Source: Nocardioides aromaticivorans
Lineage (GTDB): Bacteria; Actinomycetota; Actinomycetes; Propionibacteriales; Nocardioidaceae
Direction: 5' to 3'
Assembly (NCBI RefSeq): GCF_013408525.1
Contig: NZ_JACBZM010000001.1
Span: 2,046,001 to 2,110,000, forward strand
DNA length: 64,000 bases
The position numbers and the translations under genes were made by a program. Positions 15,779 through 24,141 of the stretch are shown here, piece after piece (within the stretch, counting starts at the first letter, position 1; the number at the start of each line of letters is the position of its first letter). Under the pieces are notes generated by a model that worked only from the letters and a program-made list of their open reading frames with translations, did not search any database and had not been told where the DNA came from.

Positions 15779-16924
15779 GTGAAGTTCCGTGTCGACCGCG
15801 ATGTCCTTGCCGACGCCGTGGCGTGGGCCGCGCGCAGCCTGCCGGTCCGTCCGAGTGCCCCCGTCCTCGCCGGCCTGCTGATCGAGGCCAGTGACGAGGG
15901 CCTGATCCTCTCGACGTTCGACTACGAGACCTCCGCCCGCGCCACGCTCAGCGCCGAGGTCCACGACGAGGGCAAGGCCCTGGTCAGCGGCCGGCTCCTC
16001 GCCGACATCTGCCGCAGCCTGCCGAACAAGCCCGTCGAGCTCACCCTCGACGGTGCCCGCGTCTCGCTGACCTGCGGCTCCTCGCGCTTCTCGCTGCAGA
16101 CGATGCCGGTCGAGGACTACCCGACGATCCCCGAGATGCCGGCCGCGACCGGCACCGTGCCGAGCGACGTCTTCGCGCACGCGGTCGCCCAGGCGGTCAC
16201 CGCCGCCGGCCGCGACGACATGCTCCCGGTGCTGACCGGTGTCCGGATCGAGATCGAGGGCGACACCATCGCCCTGCTCGCCACCGACCGCTTCCGCCTC
16301 TCGCAGCGTGAGCTCACCTGGAACCCCGGCACCCCCGACGCGACCCTCGCCGCGCTCGTCCCCGCGAAGGTCCTCGGCGACACCGCGAAGTCGCTGACCG
16401 CCGGCCCGGAGGTCACCATCGCGCTGTCCGCGTCGGGCTCCGGCGACGGCATCATCGGCTTCGAGGGCACCGGCCCCGGCGGCGTGCGTCGTACGACGAC
16501 CCGGCTCCTCGACGGCGAGTTCCCCAAGGTCCGCAGCCTCTTCCCGAGCGAGAAGCTCACCGTCGCGAAGATCGACCGCGCCGAGCTCATCGAGTCGGTC
16601 AAGCGCGTCTCGCTCGTCGCGGACCGCAACACCGCGGTCCAGCTGAGCTTCCGCGACGGCGCCCTCGTCCTCGACGCCGGCTCCGGCGACGACGCCCAGG
16701 CCTCGGAGTCGGTCGCCGCCCAGATCGAGGGCGACGACCTGGTGACCGGCTTCAACCCGACCTTCCTCCTCGACGGGCTTGGTGCCATCGACGAGGCTGT
16801 GGTGGAGCTGGCGTTCACGCAGGCGTCGAAGCCGGTCGTCATCAGCGGCACTCCCGACGAGTCCGCCCAGGACGACGGTGGCTCGTTCCGCTACCTGCTG
16901 ATGCCGCGCCGCCTGCTCAGCTGA
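15779..16924 (+). CDS. dnaN: DNA polymerase III beta subunit (sliding clamp)
   Basis: This ring-shaped processivity clamp of 381 residues has three tandem clamp domains. It begins MKFRVDRDVLADAVAW, contains VLTGVRIEIEGDTIALLATDRFRLS in the middle domain, and ends with the conserved C-terminus YLLMPRRL. GTG 15779 follows GATGAGG at 15762-15768. It is the first gene of the rightward dnaN-gnd-recF-dciA group. Confidence 0.97.
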   Translation: MKFRVDRDVLADAVAWAARSLPVRPSAPVLAGLLIEASDEGLILSTFDYETSARATLSAEVHDEGKALVSGRLLADICRSLPNKPVELTLDGARVSLTCGSSRFSLQTMPVEDYPTIPEMPAATGTVPSDVFAHAVAQAVTAAGRDDMLPVLTGVRIEIEGDTIALLATDRFRLSQRELTWNPGTPDATLAALVPAKVLGDTAKSLTAGPEVTIALSASGSGDGIIGFEGTGPGGVRRTTTRLLDGEFPKVRSLFPSEKLTVAKIDRAELIESVKRVSLVADRNTAVQLSFRDGALVLDAGSGDDAQASESVAAQIEGDDLVTGFNPTFLLDGLGAIDEAVVELAFTQASKPVVISGTPDESAQDDGGSFRYLLMPRRLLS

Positions 16925-16962
16925 CACATCCCACCCGCAGCGACCTGAAGGGACTCCCTCGG

Positions 16963-17871
16963 ATGCACATCGGACTGGTCGGACTCGGCAAGATGGGTGG
17001 CAACATGCGCACCCGCCTGCGTAACGGCGGCCACACGGTCGTCGGCTACGACCGCAACCCGGACCTGGCCGACGTCGACAGCCTCGCGGCGATGGTCGAG
17101 GCGCTCCCGGCGCCGAAGGTCGTCTGGGTGATGGTGCCCGCGGGCGAGCCCACCCGTTCGACGATCACCGACCTCAAGGAGCTCCTCGGCGAGGGCGACC
17201 TGGTCGTCGACGGCGGCAACTCGAAGTACACCGACGACGCGATCAACGCGGCCTCGCTCGCCGAGAAGGGCATCGGCTTCGTCGACTGCGGCGTCTCCGG
17301 CGGCGTCTGGGGCCTGCAGAACGGCTACGCGCTCATGTACGGCGGCGCGGCCGAGGACATCGCGAAGGTGCAGCCCGCGTTCGACACCCTCAAGCCCGAG
17401 GAGGGCGGTGCCGTCCACGCCGGTCCGACGCCCGGCGCCGGCCACTTCGCCAAGATGGTCCACAACGGCATCGAGTACGCCATGATGCAGTCCTACGCCG
17501 AGGGCTGGGAGCTGCTCGAGAAGGTCGACATCGTCGAGAACGTCCCCGCGATCTTCGAGTCGTGGCGCCACGGCACGGTCATCCGCTCCTGGCTGCTGGA
17601 CCTGCTCACCGAGGCGATCGAGGACGACGAGCACCTCGATGCGCTGCGCGGCTACGCCGACGACTCGGGCGAGGGCCGGTGGACCGTGCAGGCCGCAATC
17701 GACAACGCCGTGCCGATGCACGTCATCGCCGCCTCGCTCTTCGCCCGCTTCACCTCGCGCCAGGACGACAGCCCGGCGATGAAGGCGATCGCCGCGATGC
17801 GCAACCAGTTCGGCGGCCACGCCGTGCACACGGACCCGCCTCCCGGCGGCGAGGCCAACCCCGACGCCTGA
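16963..17871 (+). CDS. gnd: 6-phosphogluconate dehydrogenase, short decarboxylating form
   Basis: It oxidatively decarboxylates 6-phosphogluconate to ribulose 5-phosphate. The 302-residue product is the short form found beside dnaN in actinobacteria, about 300 residues against about 470 for E. coli Gnd. It shows the nucleotide fold [12 protein letters not shown], the substrate signature [10 protein letters not shown], and the catalytic segment [19 protein letters not shown]. The short enzymes often prefer NAD; the sequence alone does not settle this. ATG 16963 follows GAAGGGA. A hairpin repeat starts 8 bp after its stop. Confidence 0.94.
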   Translation: MHIGLVGLGKMGGNMRTRLRNGGHTVVGYDRNPDLADVDSLAAMVEALPAPKVVWVMVPAGEPTRSTITDLKELLGEGDLVVDGGNSKYTDDAINAASLAEKGIGFVDCGVSGGVWGLQNGYALMYGGAAEDIAKVQPAFDTLKPEEGGAVHAGPTPGAGHFAKMVHNGIEYAMMQSYAEGWELLEKVDIVENVPAIFESWRHGTVIRSWLLDLLTEAIEDDEHLDALRGYADDSGEGRWTVQAAIDNAVPMHVIAASLFARFTSRQDDSPAMKAIAAMRNQFGGHAVHTDPPPGGEANPDA

Positions 17872-17878
17872 GGCGTAC

Positions 17879-17917
17879 CGGTCGTCGAGCAGGTTGCGCG
17901 GCAACCGTCACGAGACG
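17879..17917 (+). repeat. Hairpin repeat, copy 1
   Basis: This copy of a roughly 38-bp repeat has the core stem GGTTGC-GCG-GCAACC and an imperfect outer stem (TCG...CGAGAC). It lies between the gnd stop and the recF start. The other copies are at 18662, 33192, 36451 and 36868, all in the same orientation. Confidence 0.85.
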
Positions 17918-17945
17918 CCCGAGCGAAGAGAGGGACAATGGTGTC

Positions 17946-19115
17946 GTGCACGTCGCCCACCTGACCCTCCACGACTTCCGGTCGTACGCCGACGTGGACG
18001 TCGCGCTCGAACCGGGCGTGACGGCCTTCGTGGGCAGCAACGGCCAGGGGAAGACCAACCTGGTCGAGGCGATCGACTACCTCTCGCGGCTCTCGTCGCA
18101 CCGCGTCGCCACGGACGCCCCGCTCATCCGGGCCGGCGCCGAGCAGGCGATCGTGCGGGCGGCGGTCGTCCGCGACGGCCGGACCGCGGTCCTCGAGGTC
18201 GAGCTCAACCCCGGCCGCGCCAACCGGGCACGGGTCAACCGCTCGCCGCTGCCGCGGGTGCGCGAGCTCGCGGGCCTGGTCCGCACGGTCGTGTTCAGCC
18301 CCGAGGACCTCGCCCTGGTCAAGGGCGACCCGTCGCAGCGGCGCCGCTTCCTCGACGACCTGCTCGTGCTCCGCACCCCACGCTACGCCGGCGTCATCGC
18401 CGACCACGAGCGGGTGCTGCGCCAGCGCAACACCCTCCTCAAGACCCTGTACGCCGCCCGCGGCTCCTCCCGCGAGGCCGCGCTCGCGACGTTGTCGGTG
18501 TGGGACGACCACCTGGTCACCACCGGGACCGAGCTGCTGCTGGCCCGCCAGCGGCTGGTGACCGACCTGGCGCCGTACCTGGGGAAGGCGTACGAGGCGG
18601 TCGCGCGGGGCGCCAGCCGCGACGATGCCCGGATCGAGTACTCCGCGACCGTTCCCGCCCCGGTGGTCGAGGAGGTTGCGCAGCAACCGTCACGAGACCC
18701 CCGCAACCCCCTCGCCGAAGCCTTCCGCGAGGAGCTCGCCCGCCGCCAGTCGGAGGAGATCCAGCGTGGCGTGACCCTCGTCGGCCCCCACCGCGACGAC
18801 CTCCTGCTGACCCTGGGCCCGGGCGACGAGCACCGCCTGCCGGTGAAGGGGTACGCCAGCCACGGCGAGTCGTGGTCCTTCGCGCTGGCGCTGCGGCTGG
18901 CGTCGTACGACCTGCTGCGGGCCGACGGCGACGACCCGATCCTGATCCTCGACGACGTCTTCGCCGAGCTCGACGCCGACCGGCGCGAGCAGCTCGCGGC
19001 GCTCGTCGCCGGTGCCGAGCAGGTCCTGGTGACCGCGGCCGTCGCCGCCGATGTCCCCGACGCGTTGCGGGGTGCGACCTTCCACGTGGCGGCCGGCGAG
19101 GTGACCCGTGCCTGA
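17946..19115 (+). CDS. recF: DNA replication and repair protein RecF
   Basis: This SMC-like ATPase acts with RecO and RecR to load RecA on gapped DNA. The 389-residue product has Walker [11 protein letters not shown] (about residues 28-37), the ABC signature region [17 protein letters not shown] and Walker [16 protein letters not shown] 17946 follows GAGAGGGA. The segment [13 protein letters not shown] (about residues 240-252) is encoded by a copy of the intergenic hairpin repeat, inserted in frame in a variable linker before [16 protein letters not shown]. No catalytic motif is disturbed. The last 8 bp overlap the next gene. Confidence 0.95.
   Translation: MHVAHLTLHDFRSYADVDVALEPGVTAFVGSNGQGKTNLVEAIDYLSRLSSHRVATDAPLIRAGAEQAIVRAAVVRDGRTAVLEVELNPGRANRARVNRSPLPRVRELAGLVRTVVFSPEDLALVKGDPSQRRRFLDDLLVLRTPRYAGVIADHERVLRQRNTLLKTLYAARGSSREAALATLSVWDDHLVTTGTELLLARQRLVTDLAPYLGKAYEAVARGASRDDARIEYSATVPAPVVEEVAQQPSRDPRNPLAEAFREELARRQSEEIQRGVTLVGPHRDDLLLTLGPGDEHRLPVKGYASHGESWSFALALRLASYDLLRADGDDPILILDDVFAELDADRREQLAALVAGAEQVLVTAAVAADVPDALRGATFHVAAGEVTRA
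18662..18699 (+). repeat. Hairpin repeat, copy 2, in frame within recF
   Basis: It is almost identical to the intergenic copy at 36451 (GGTGGTCGAGGAGGTTGCGC...). The stem is GGTTGC-GCA-GCAACC. It is read as [13 protein letters not shown] in RecF. Confidence 0.88.
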
Positions 19116-19710
19116 CCCGGACGACGAGACGACGGAGGACGCCACCCCCGTGGAGCCCGAGGCGGCCGAGGAGGAGCACCGCGCCGATGGGCTCGACCTC
19201 GCCCGCTCGCTCACCCTCGGCACCGCCGCCGCGGGTACGACGCCCGCCCGCCGCCGTCTGCCGCGCAGCTCCGACGGCCGCCCTGCCGGGACCGGCTTCC
19301 GCAGCCGCGGCCGGTCGGGTGAGGCGCAGTTCTCGGGGGCCCGGCCCGACGGCCGCGACCCGCAGGGCCTCGGGGCCGAGGTGGACAAGCTCGTCGGCGC
19401 CCGCGGCTGGGCGCTCGACCTCCAGGTCCGCGGCGTGTTCGGGCGGTGGACCGAGATCGTCGGCGACGAGATCGGCGCCCACTCGACGCCCGAGACGCTG
19501 ACCGACGGGACCCTCGTCGTCCGCACCGACTCGACGGCCTGGGCCACCCAGCTGAAGCTGTTCGCGGCGACCCTCGTGCAGCGGCTCAACGCGGAGCTCG
19601 GTGACGGGACGGTGACCCTCGTCGAGGTCCTCGGACCGCACGCGCCGTCGTGGAAGCACGGCCGGCGTGGGCTCCGCGACGGGCGCGGGCCGCGGGACAC
19701 CTACGGCTGA
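19108..19710 (+). CDS. dciA: DUF721 protein, likely helicase loader DciA
   Basis: DUF721/DciA proteins are the ancestral loaders of the replicative helicase DnaB; the gene next to recF in mycobacteria is the studied actinobacterial example. The 200-residue product has an acidic and then basic disordered N-terminus (residues 1-90) and a C-terminal folded domain. That domain has [44 protein letters not shown] and [16 protein letters not shown] 19108 overlaps recF by 8 bp, consistent with coupling. Confidence 0.85.
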   Translation: MPDPDDETTEDATPVEPEAAEEEHRADGLDLARSLTLGTAAAGTTPARRRLPRSSDGRPAGTGFRSRGRSGEAQFSGARPDGRDPQGLGAEVDKLVGARGWALDLQVRGVFGRWTEIVGDEIGAHSTPETLTDGTLVVRTDSTAWATQLKLFAATLVQRLNAELGDGTVTLVEVLGPHAPSWKHGRRGLRDGRGPRDTYG

Positions 19711-19843
19711 GCCAGGACTGAGCGCGGAGCGTCCTCTCTTTTGACCCTTCCCGGGGTGCCGATCTCGCTACGATGACGGACTGTTCGATGACCCGTTCGT
19801 CCGACGTGGCCCCCATGACCACGCGCCCGGCAAGGAGACCGAC

Positions 19844-20674
19844 ATGAGCAACTACCAGCCTCCGGCACCGCCCCCGCCCCCCGGTGGCGGTGGCTACGGT
19901 GCCCCGCCTCCCGCCGGTCCTCCGGGAGGCGGCTACGGCGGTCCGCCCGCCGGTGGCGGCTTCGGTGGCCCGCCGGCCGGTGCGCAGCCGTGGGACGTCG
20001 GCTCGGCCGTCGGCTACGGCTGGGCGAAGTTCCAGCAGAACATGGGCCAGATGATCCTGGCGTCGCTGGCGATCTTCGCGGCGTTCGCGGTCTTCACGCT
20101 CCTGTACCTCTTCGCGATCATCCCGGCGAGCTCGTCGGGCTGCGAGGTCGACGACTTCGGCAACCTCGACTGCAGCGACGGCTGGCCGTTCTTCCTGACC
20201 TTCGGCATCGTCGCGTTCCTCGGCGTGCTGTTCTTCGTCTTCGCGCAGGTCATCGGCGCCGGCCTGATCCGTGAGGCGCTGGGTGTCACCGAGGGCCGCC
20301 CGTTCACCACCGCCGGGGTCTTCAAGTTCCAGAACATCGGCAACGTGATCGTCACCGCCCTGCTGGTCGGCGCCGGGACGTTCATCGGCTACCTGCTGTG
20401 CTTCATCCCCGGCATCATCTTCGCGTTCCTGTCGATGTACTCGCTGTTCTTCGTCGTCGACAAGAACCTCTCCCCGGTCGACGCGATCAAGGCCAGCATC
20501 GACCTGACGAAGAACAACGTCGGCTCGGCGATCATCTGGTACCTCGTCGCCGTGGTGATCATCTTCGTCGGCGAGCTCGCCTGCTTCGTCGGCCTGCTGG
20601 CGGCCATCCCGGTCGTCCTGGTCGGCTCGGCCTTCACCTACAAGAAGCTGTCGGGCCAGCCGGTCGCTCCCTGA
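19844..20674 (+). CDS. Polytopic membrane protein with Pro/Gly-rich N-terminus
   Basis: The 276-residue product starts with a cytoplasmic stretch of proline-glycine repeats (residues 1-47). About five hydrophobic helices follow, and a small extracytoplasmic loop carries two cysteines (GCEVDDFGNLDCSDG). The motif FIPGIIFAFLSMYSLFFVVDKNLSPVDAIKASIDLTKNN resembles DUF975-type integral proteins. No enzymatic motif is seen. Upstream, TTGACC (19741-19746) and TACGAT (19769-19774) are promoter-like but 22 bp apart, which is too wide for a confident call. A strong terminator follows. Confidence 0.75.
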   Translation: MSNYQPPAPPPPPGGGGYGAPPPAGPPGGGYGGPPAGGGFGGPPAGAQPWDVGSAVGYGWAKFQQNMGQMILASLAIFAAFAVFTLLYLFAIIPASSSGCEVDDFGNLDCSDGWPFFLTFGIVAFLGVLFFVFAQVIGAGLIREALGVTEGRPFTTAGVFKFQNIGNVIVTALLVGAGTFIGYLLCFIPGIIFAFLSMYSLFFVVDKNLSPVDAIKASIDLTKNNVGSAIIWYLVAVVIIFVGELACFVGLLAAIPVVLVGSAFTYKKLSGQPVAP

Positions 20675-20695
20675 CCGCAGCCACCGACTGCAACA

Positions 20696-20733
20696 ACGAC
20701 GCCCCTGACCCCACCCGGGGTCAGGGGCGTCGT
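20696..20733. terminator. Strong bidirectional hairpin terminator
   Basis: A perfect 17-bp stem (20696-20712 with 20717-20733) has loop ACCC and is followed by GCTTTTCC. It separates the convergent membrane-protein and lipoprotein genes. Confidence 0.88.
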
Positions 20734-20747
20734 GCTTTTCCGGATGC

Positions 20748-21194
20748 CTACGCGCGGCAGGTCTTGGTGACGTACCGGTCGACGTGGTCGAGGGCGTCGC
20801 CGACCTGGTCGGAGGCACCCTTCAGGGCGGCGTAGTCGCTCTTCGCCGCCGCCACGAGGTAGGCGCCGACGACCTCCAGGTCGTCCTTGAGCTTCGGGGG
20901 TGCGGCGGCGGTGACCCGCACCCAGTCCTTCACCAGGCTCGCGGCGTCCTTCTGGTCGGAGATGTCGGTGAGGTAGACGGCCGTGAGGCTGTCGCACAGC
21001 TTCGAGACGTGCGGGGTCGACGGCGTGGGCTGGGCGGGCTTCTGGTCGACCGCCCCGCCACCGGAGGCCGAGCTGGAGCCGGAGCCGCCCGACTCGGTGA
21101 CCTCGGTCGTGCTGCCGGAGGAGAAGGTGCACCCGGAGAGGAGCGCGCCGGCGAGGGCCGGGGCGATCCACGCCAGGGATCGGCGGGGCGTCAC
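20748..21194 (-). CDS. Small lipoprotein, helical
   Basis: The 148-residue product has a lipoprotein signal with lipobox LLSGC (Cys22), a Ser/Gly-rich linker and a mainly helical domain with two cysteines (KLCDSLTAVYLTDI ... VTKTCRA), which may be disulfide-bonded. The family is not recognised. GTG 21194 overlaps the upstream gene stop by 4 bp, fixing the start and placing it last in a three-gene operon. Confidence 0.75.
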   Translation of the reverse strand: MTPRRSLAWIAPALAGALLSGCTFSSGSTTEVTESGGSGSSSASGGGAVDQKPAQPTPSTPHVSKLCDSLTAVYLTDISDQKDAASLVKDWVRVTAAAPPKLKDDLEVVGAYLVAAAKSDYAALKGASDQVGDALDHVDRYVTKTCRA

Positions 21195-22045
21195 AGGAGA
21201 CCTCCGAGTCCGAGGGCCTTGAGGTCGAGGGCGGTCGGGCTCGGGACGCCCGGTGCCCCGCTCCTGCTGGCCGCGAGGAGCGCGCTCTGCAGCTCGACGA
21301 TGCATCCGCCGAGCTCGTTGTGGGCGAGCGCCTTCGAGTACGGCGCCAGCGCGGCCGCGAGCTTGGTCTCGGCCTCGAGGAACTGGGTCCGGTAGGGGCC
21401 GTAGAGCGGCCCGACGACGTCCAGCCCCTTGGCGAAGAGCGTGCCCAGGCTGGTGATCAGCGGGTTCAGGATCGGCGCGACGACCGGCTCGATGGTCGGG
21501 TACTCGGCGAGGATCGGCCCGAGCAGCTGCAGCTCGGGCTGGTACGCCGAGGCCAGGGCGAAGGCCTCCGCGGAGAACGGGCCGAAGAGCGGTGCGAAGG
21601 GCACCAGCGACTGCAGGCCTCCCCTCGGGGGGTCCTCGCTGAGCTTGACCGGGCAGGGCGGGAGGGCCCGTCCCGCGGGGTCCTCGCCGCCGGGCGACCC
21701 GGTGGGCGGTGCCGGGGTCGGTCCCTTGCCACCGGGCGACGCGGGTCCGCCCGTGCCGCCGGTCCCGCCCGTGCCGGTGGGTACGCCGGGACCGGGCGCT
21801 GCGCCGGGCAGGGGGATCCCGCCGTCGCCGAGCGGGATGGAGCCGGTGGCGTCCACGGGCACGGCCGGGATCACGTTGGGGTCGAGGGCGCCGGCGGGGA
21901 CCCCGGCGGGAGCGGGTGCGCCCGTCGCGTCGGCGGTGGTGGTGCTGGCGACCACGTCGTCGACCTGGACCGCGGCGGCGCCGATCACGACGACGTCGAC
22001 GAACAGGAAGCCGATCGCGAGCTTGCGGATGAGCGGGAGGTTCAT
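21191..22045 (-). CDS. Membrane-anchored secreted protein with Pro/Gly linker
   Basis: The 284-residue product has an N-terminal membrane anchor (about residues 7-26, IRKLAIGFLFVDVVVIGAAA) and a long Pro/Gly/Thr linker (35-150). A helical C-terminal domain follows with two cysteines (ALPPCPVKL ... NELGGCIVELQ). I know no family for it. ATG 22045 overlaps the preceding gene by 4 bp. The partners on either side share the theme of an anchor, a low-complexity linker and a small cysteine-paired domain, which suggests one surface complex. Confidence 0.7.
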   Translation of the reverse strand: MNLPLIRKLAIGFLFVDVVVIGAAAVQVDDVVASTTTADATGAPAPAGVPAGALDPNVIPAVPVDATGSIPLGDGGIPLPGAAPGPGVPTGTGGTGGTGGPASPGGKGPTPAPPTGSPGGEDPAGRALPPCPVKLSEDPPRGGLQSLVPFAPLFGPFSAEAFALASAYQPELQLLGPILAEYPTIEPVVAPILNPLITSLGTLFAKGLDVVGPLYGPYRTQFLEAETKLAAALAPYSKALAHNELGGCIVELQSALLAASRSGAPGVPSPTALDLKALGLGGLL

Positions 22046-23151
22046 GCCGCGGCCGCCTTCCGTGCGCGACGCTCCAGGATCCGGGTGCCGACGATCAGGC
22101 CGACCGCCAGGACGGCGAGGCCGATGGCGGTCGCCGTCAGCGGGCCGGAGACCTGCCACTCCTTGTGGCGTTGGGTGACCGTGCGAGTGCCCGGGGCGCC
22201 GGCCGACACCGAGCCGGCGTCGGTCGCGGCCAGGGGTGCGCCCGGGGTGATCGGCGCACCGGGCGTGCCCGCGAGCGGGTCGCCGGCCGCCGGTGCCTGG
22301 CCGGGAGCCGGAGCCTCACCGGGCTCGACCGCACCGGGCTGGGCGCCGCTGCCGGAGCCCTGCGACGTCGTACCGGGCTGGCCGGTGGAGCCGGTGCCGG
22401 AGCCGCCCGAGCCGCCCGAGCCGCTCGAGCCGGCCGGGACGAAGACGCCCTCGAGGTGCCACTTGCCGGTGAACTTGTCGAACGGGCCGCCCTGCACCTG
22501 GCTCGCCCAGTCGAGGGTGAAGCGACCGGTGGCGCGGTCGTAGGTGCCGGTCGCGAGCGTGGTGTTGCCGGGGGTCGAGCCGTCGGGCTTGGGCGCGCCC
22601 TGGTTGAAGTACTGCTTGTTCCAGCTCACCGTGAACGCCCGCAGGTCGGCGGTGAGGCGGTTGCCGCGCAGCGTGACGCTGGGGACCGGCACGGACCGGC
22701 CGGTCTGCGGCTCCTTGCCGGCGGTCGCGGTGGCGAACGCGGTGCCGTAGTACTGCGCCCGTGCGGTGATCCGGCCCGCGCGCGCGTTGCCGGACGAGTC
22801 GAAGGCCGGCTTCGGGGCGGGCTGGTAGCCGACGGTGCTGAGGCCGCCGTCCGTGCCCGCGCCGAGCGGCGTGAAGGACTGGTCGCTGCAGGGCGAGTCC
22901 GCGTTGGACATGTAGGGACCGTTGGTCGTGCCGCTCGGCAGGATCATCCGCAGGTAGGTGCCCGAGATCCGGCCGCCGGTGCAGGTGCCCGGCGCGAGCC
23001 GGAAGACACCGGAGAGGCGGGTCGCGCTGTCGGCCTGCGAGGTCGGCGCGACCGCGGTCGAGAGCGGCACGAGGCTGCCGAGGAGGAGTGCCGCCAGCAG
23101 GGCCGGCGACCAGCGGCGGGAGCGCGCGCTGCGCAGTGTGTACATCGTCAT
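22042..23151 (-). CDS. Secreted, C-terminally anchored paralog of the lipoprotein at 24138
   Basis: The 369-residue product has a signal peptide (about residues 1-40), a roughly 190-residue domain, a Gly/Ser/Pro linker and a C-terminal membrane helix with a basic tail (GRTILERRARK-like end). The domain shares several blocks with the rightward lipoprotein at 24138: SxCxDQSF, DGGL, YFNQGxPKPDGST, and GGPFDxFxGxWHLEGxFVP. HtaA-like haem-binding proteins have a similar anchor-linker layout, but I could not confirm the HtaA fold. It is first of a three-gene leftward operon; the A+T-rich spacer to 23248 holds its promoter. Confidence 0.75.
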   Translation of the reverse strand: MTMYTLRSARSRRWSPALLAALLLGSLVPLSTAVAPTSQADSATRLSGVFRLAPGTCTGGRISGTYLRMILPSGTTNGPYMSNADSPCSDQSFTPLGAGTDGGLSTVGYQPAPKPAFDSSGNARAGRITARAQYYGTAFATATAGKEPQTGRSVPVPSVTLRGNRLTADLRAFTVSWNKQYFNQGAPKPDGSTPGNTTLATGTYDRATGRFTLDWASQVQGGPFDKFTGKWHLEGVFVPAGSSGSGGSGGSGTGSTGQPGTTSQGSGSGAQPGAVEPGEAPAPGQAPAAGDPLAGTPGAPITPGAPLAATDAGSVSAGAPGTRTVTQRHKEWQVSGPLTATAIGLAVLAVGLIVGTRILERRARKAAAA

Positions 23152-23189
23152 GGCGTCGTTTCTGTCGGGGCGGGAGCAGCCCGAGGAGG

Positions 23190-23230
23190 GAACACCATAA
23201 AGTGTAGTGAACTAGTCGATAATAAGGAAC
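23190..23230. promoter_or_regulatory. A+T-rich divergent control region
   Basis: This short A+T-rich patch lies in very G+C-rich DNA between divergent genes. It contains CACCATAAAGT (23193-23203), nearly repeated as CACCTTAAAGT at 24890-24900 in the other A+T-rich spacer of the cluster. It is a candidate shared operator or promoter element. Confidence 0.4.
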
Positions 23231-23247
23231 AGAAGGGCGGCGATGTC

Positions 23248-24141
23248 ATGGGGACGCGCAGGTCGTCGGCGCGGATGGTCGCGCTCGCAGTGCTCGGGCT
23301 GGGGCTGGTCCTGGCCCCCGCCGTCTTCGGCATGTTCCAGCGAGCGCCCCTCGGCGCCGAGATGATCCGGGACTTCAAGCCCTTCATGACCGAGGAGCGG
23401 CTCGCCGGCTTCCAGGGCCACCTGGCCGGGATCGACGCGGCGGTGCAGGAGATCGACCCCCTCGTCGAGGCCCGCCCCGGGATCGACAGCCCGGCCTACG
23501 CGACGTTCAGCAGCGACTGGCCCGAGATCCACACCACCATGACCTCGCTCATGGACGACGTCGCCGCGAACCGTGAGGGCTACGAGGCGGTCGCGTCCTT
23601 GCCGGACTTCCGCCTGTTCCCCTGGTTCTTCGTGGTGCCGGGCGTGGTCATCCTCCTGCTCGCCGGGTACGGCGCCGTGCGCGGCCTGGACGCGCGCTGG
23701 ATCCGGTGGCCGATCGCCGCGCTCGGCATCGCCCTCGTCGTGCTGCCGTTCGCGGTCGGGATGTTCGACAAGGCCCCGCGCGGTGCGGCGATGATGGGCG
23801 CCTTCGAGACGATCGAGACCACCCAGAACGTGGCCCGCATCCAGGGCTACTTCGCCACGATGGCGGCGGGCCAGGGCGCGATCCGGCTGGACATCGCTCC
23901 CGAGCTGGCCCGCGCCGGCGTACCCCATCCGGCGACCCAGGAGCTCGACGCCGAGTGGATCCGCATCCTCAACGACATGACGCCGATGATCGGCGCGATG
24001 AGCGACAGCGTCGACAACTACCAGGCCGTCGCCTCGCTGCCCAGCTTCCGGCTCTTCCCGTGGTTCTTCCTCGCCCCGGGTGCCCTCCTCGTCCTGATCG
24101 CCCTTGCTCCCCGAAGGAAACCCCGAAAGGCACAGCCATGA
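23248..24141 (+). CDS. Internally duplicated four-helix membrane protein
   Basis: The 297-residue product consists of two similar halves. Each has a membrane helix followed by GMFxxAPxGAxMM/I, an external loop of about 100 residues with a Q-G-H/Y-x-A-x-I/M pattern, and the conserved end ASLPxFRLFPWFFxxPG leading into another helix. That gives four helices and two equivalent extracytoplasmic loops. The family is unknown to me. ATG 23248 was chosen by frame and by GAAGGGCGG upstream. It overlaps the next gene by 4 bp. Confidence 0.72.
   Translation: MGTRRSSARMVALAVLGLGLVLAPAVFGMFQRAPLGAEMIRDFKPFMTEERLAGFQGHLAGIDAAVQEIDPLVEARPGIDSPAYATFSSDWPEIHTTMTSLMDDVAANREGYEAVASLPDFRLFPWFFVVPGVVILLLAGYGAVRGLDARWIRWPIAALGIALVVLPFAVGMFDKAPRGAAMMGAFETIETTQNVARIQGYFATMAAGQGAIRLDIAPELARAGVPHPATQELDAEWIRILNDMTPMIGAMSDSVDNYQAVASLPSFRLFPWFFLAPGALLVLIALAPRRKPRKAQP

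Noticed and set aside
19741..19774. Housekeeping promoter TTGACC...TACGAT before the membrane protein at 19844
   Set aside because: Both hexamers look good but the 22-nt spacing is outside the usual range, so I mention it only under the gene.
22042..23151. Firm HtaA haem-binding assignment
   Set aside because: The anchor-linker layout is similar, but the characteristic HtaA sequence blocks were not visible to me, so I left the family open.
22165..23247. A long upstream extension of the four-helix membrane protein frame
   Set aside because: The extension is antisense to the C-anchored surface protein; the true product begins at ATG 23248 before the first membrane helix.
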